Assembly (NCBI GenBank): GCA_034336665.1
Contig: CM067569.1
Span: forward strand, 22,293,320 to 22,357,319
DNA from: Luscinia megarhynchos
Taxonomy: Eukaryota > Chordata > Aves > Passeriformes > Turdidae
Reading direction: 5' to 3'
Length of the DNA: 64,000 nt
The translations under genes and the position numbers were made by a program. Positions 63,121 to 64,000 of the stretch are shown here, one piece after another (within the stretch, counting starts at the first letter, position 1; each line of letters starts with the position of its first letter). The notes beneath the pieces are model-generated. The model saw only the letters and a list, made by a program, of their open reading frames with translations. It did no database searches and had not been told where the DNA came from.

Positions 63121-64000
63121 AGATCAATAGGTACAGATTGCTTTCTGCTTGTCTCAGTCAGGAAATTGGTATGTTGATTACAGAGAATCCTTACTTGAGA
63201 TGAAACTGAGAGCGGTGGGAAAATCTTGTTTAAAGAAAGTGTGGTGATACAGTAGACTGTGTTGCATTAATTCCTTTGTATTTGATTTTTGTGCTGTGTA
63301 ACTGAATAGGTTTTTAACATTTAGAAATGAACCACTTCATAATGTTGTGGGGTTTTTTGGTTTTTGTTTTTAAGAACAAAGATAACTTTGGTAGCTCACT
63401 CTGTTTTCTTTTTTTCTCATGCATTAGATACAGCTCTCATATTCTGTTTAAGAAGTCAGTGTGAATGAGTTTTGCCATGGTATTACAGAAGAATATTTAC
63501 TTTTCCAGAGTAAACTTCAAGTACTTTAATTCTTATTGTTTTGCCAGACTGAATGTTCATATATTTCATGACTATATTTTGTAGCAAGGCCTTGAAAATA
63601 TGAATTCTTATTAAATATGAATGCTTTCCTGGCATGATGGACCAAATTAGTCTTCAGGTAGATAAGTCTCTCTCTTGCTACAAGAAAGCAAAGTTCATTG
63701 ACTTTTCATTAAGGTTTTGAGTGTGTAGTTTATACAAGACTGGGCCTTTCTTTCAGGTAGACTGTCAGCAGCCCAGTAACAAAAATCAGGTTGGTAACTT
63801 TGATATTTTAATATGCTAAAAGTAAGAGATAAAATCTCTGCAGAAAGAGACGTAAGTACAATTAATTCATCAAACCCGAACAAAAAAGTCTGCAGTTCCT
63901 CAGCCTATGGCATGCACAGGCAATCTCTTAGATGAGATCACACCAGCTTTGTGCTACTTGGCTCATTAACAGACACCCCTTACTTTTAGCAAGGTAGCAG
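63121..64000. other. Non-coding DNA to window end, no gene seen
   Basis: AT-rich with T runs near 63350 and 63405. No feature could be supported. Confidence 0.6.

Noticed and set aside
1..64000. Prokaryotic genes, CRISPR array, prophage or operon
   Set aside because: No long clustered frames, no regularly spaced repeats, strong CpG depletion and CR1 retroposons; the window is vertebrate nuclear DNA.

Overview
The window looks like vertebrate nuclear DNA, and a bird is the best fit. It is AT-rich by eye, strongly CpG-depleted, full of poly-A/T and short simple repeats, and has no dense gene packing, operons or ribosome-binding-site pattern. The strongest taxonomic clue is two CR1 LINE 3' tails (26522-26658 plus strand, 42769-42950 minus strand). 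CR1 is the dominant retroposon of birds and other sauropsids. A GC-richer block at 57915-58110 resembles an avian endogenous-retrovirus LTR as I remember it. A MIR-family SINE relic (53750-53935) is of the ancient amniote type. No species or locus can be named from the sequence alone.

I find no convincing protein-coding gene, rRNA, tRNA or CRISPR array. Open frames are short, mostly begin at non-ATG codons and show no recognised domain. The longest is on the minus strand at 5577-6095. It is part of an open stretch of about 200 codons, separated by a single in-frame stop from a second open stretch in the same frame (6180-6458). The window is best read as intergenic DNA (a gene desert) or as part of a very long intron.

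Layout. 1-12600: plain AT-rich DNA, the open-frame cluster at 5577-6882 and a perfect 11-bp stem-loop at 9680-9720. 12600-26500: a MIR-like scrap, a T/G-rich tract and several short palindromes in plain DNA. 26500-27260: a CR1 tail, then a conserved-looking stretch with a 14-bp perfect inverted repeat at 27047-27095. 32640-34560: the densest candidate regulatory region, with a PBX-MEIS/PREP motif, a local CpG cluster, a small signal-peptide-like open frame and a 17-bp divergent SOX-like inverted repeat. 36440-36665, 51095-51665, 61500-61900 and 63025-63120 are further candidate conserved non-coding elements. They hold homeodomain, PBX-HOX, AP-2, E-box, SOX or MEF2-like words and carry more CpG than their surroundings. 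The rest is ordinary non-coding DNA.

If the window has a collective job, the natural inference is long-range control of a developmental gene outside it, through scattered enhancers. That rests on sequence texture and motif words, not on an alignment. I see no evidence for a new multi-gene system here.
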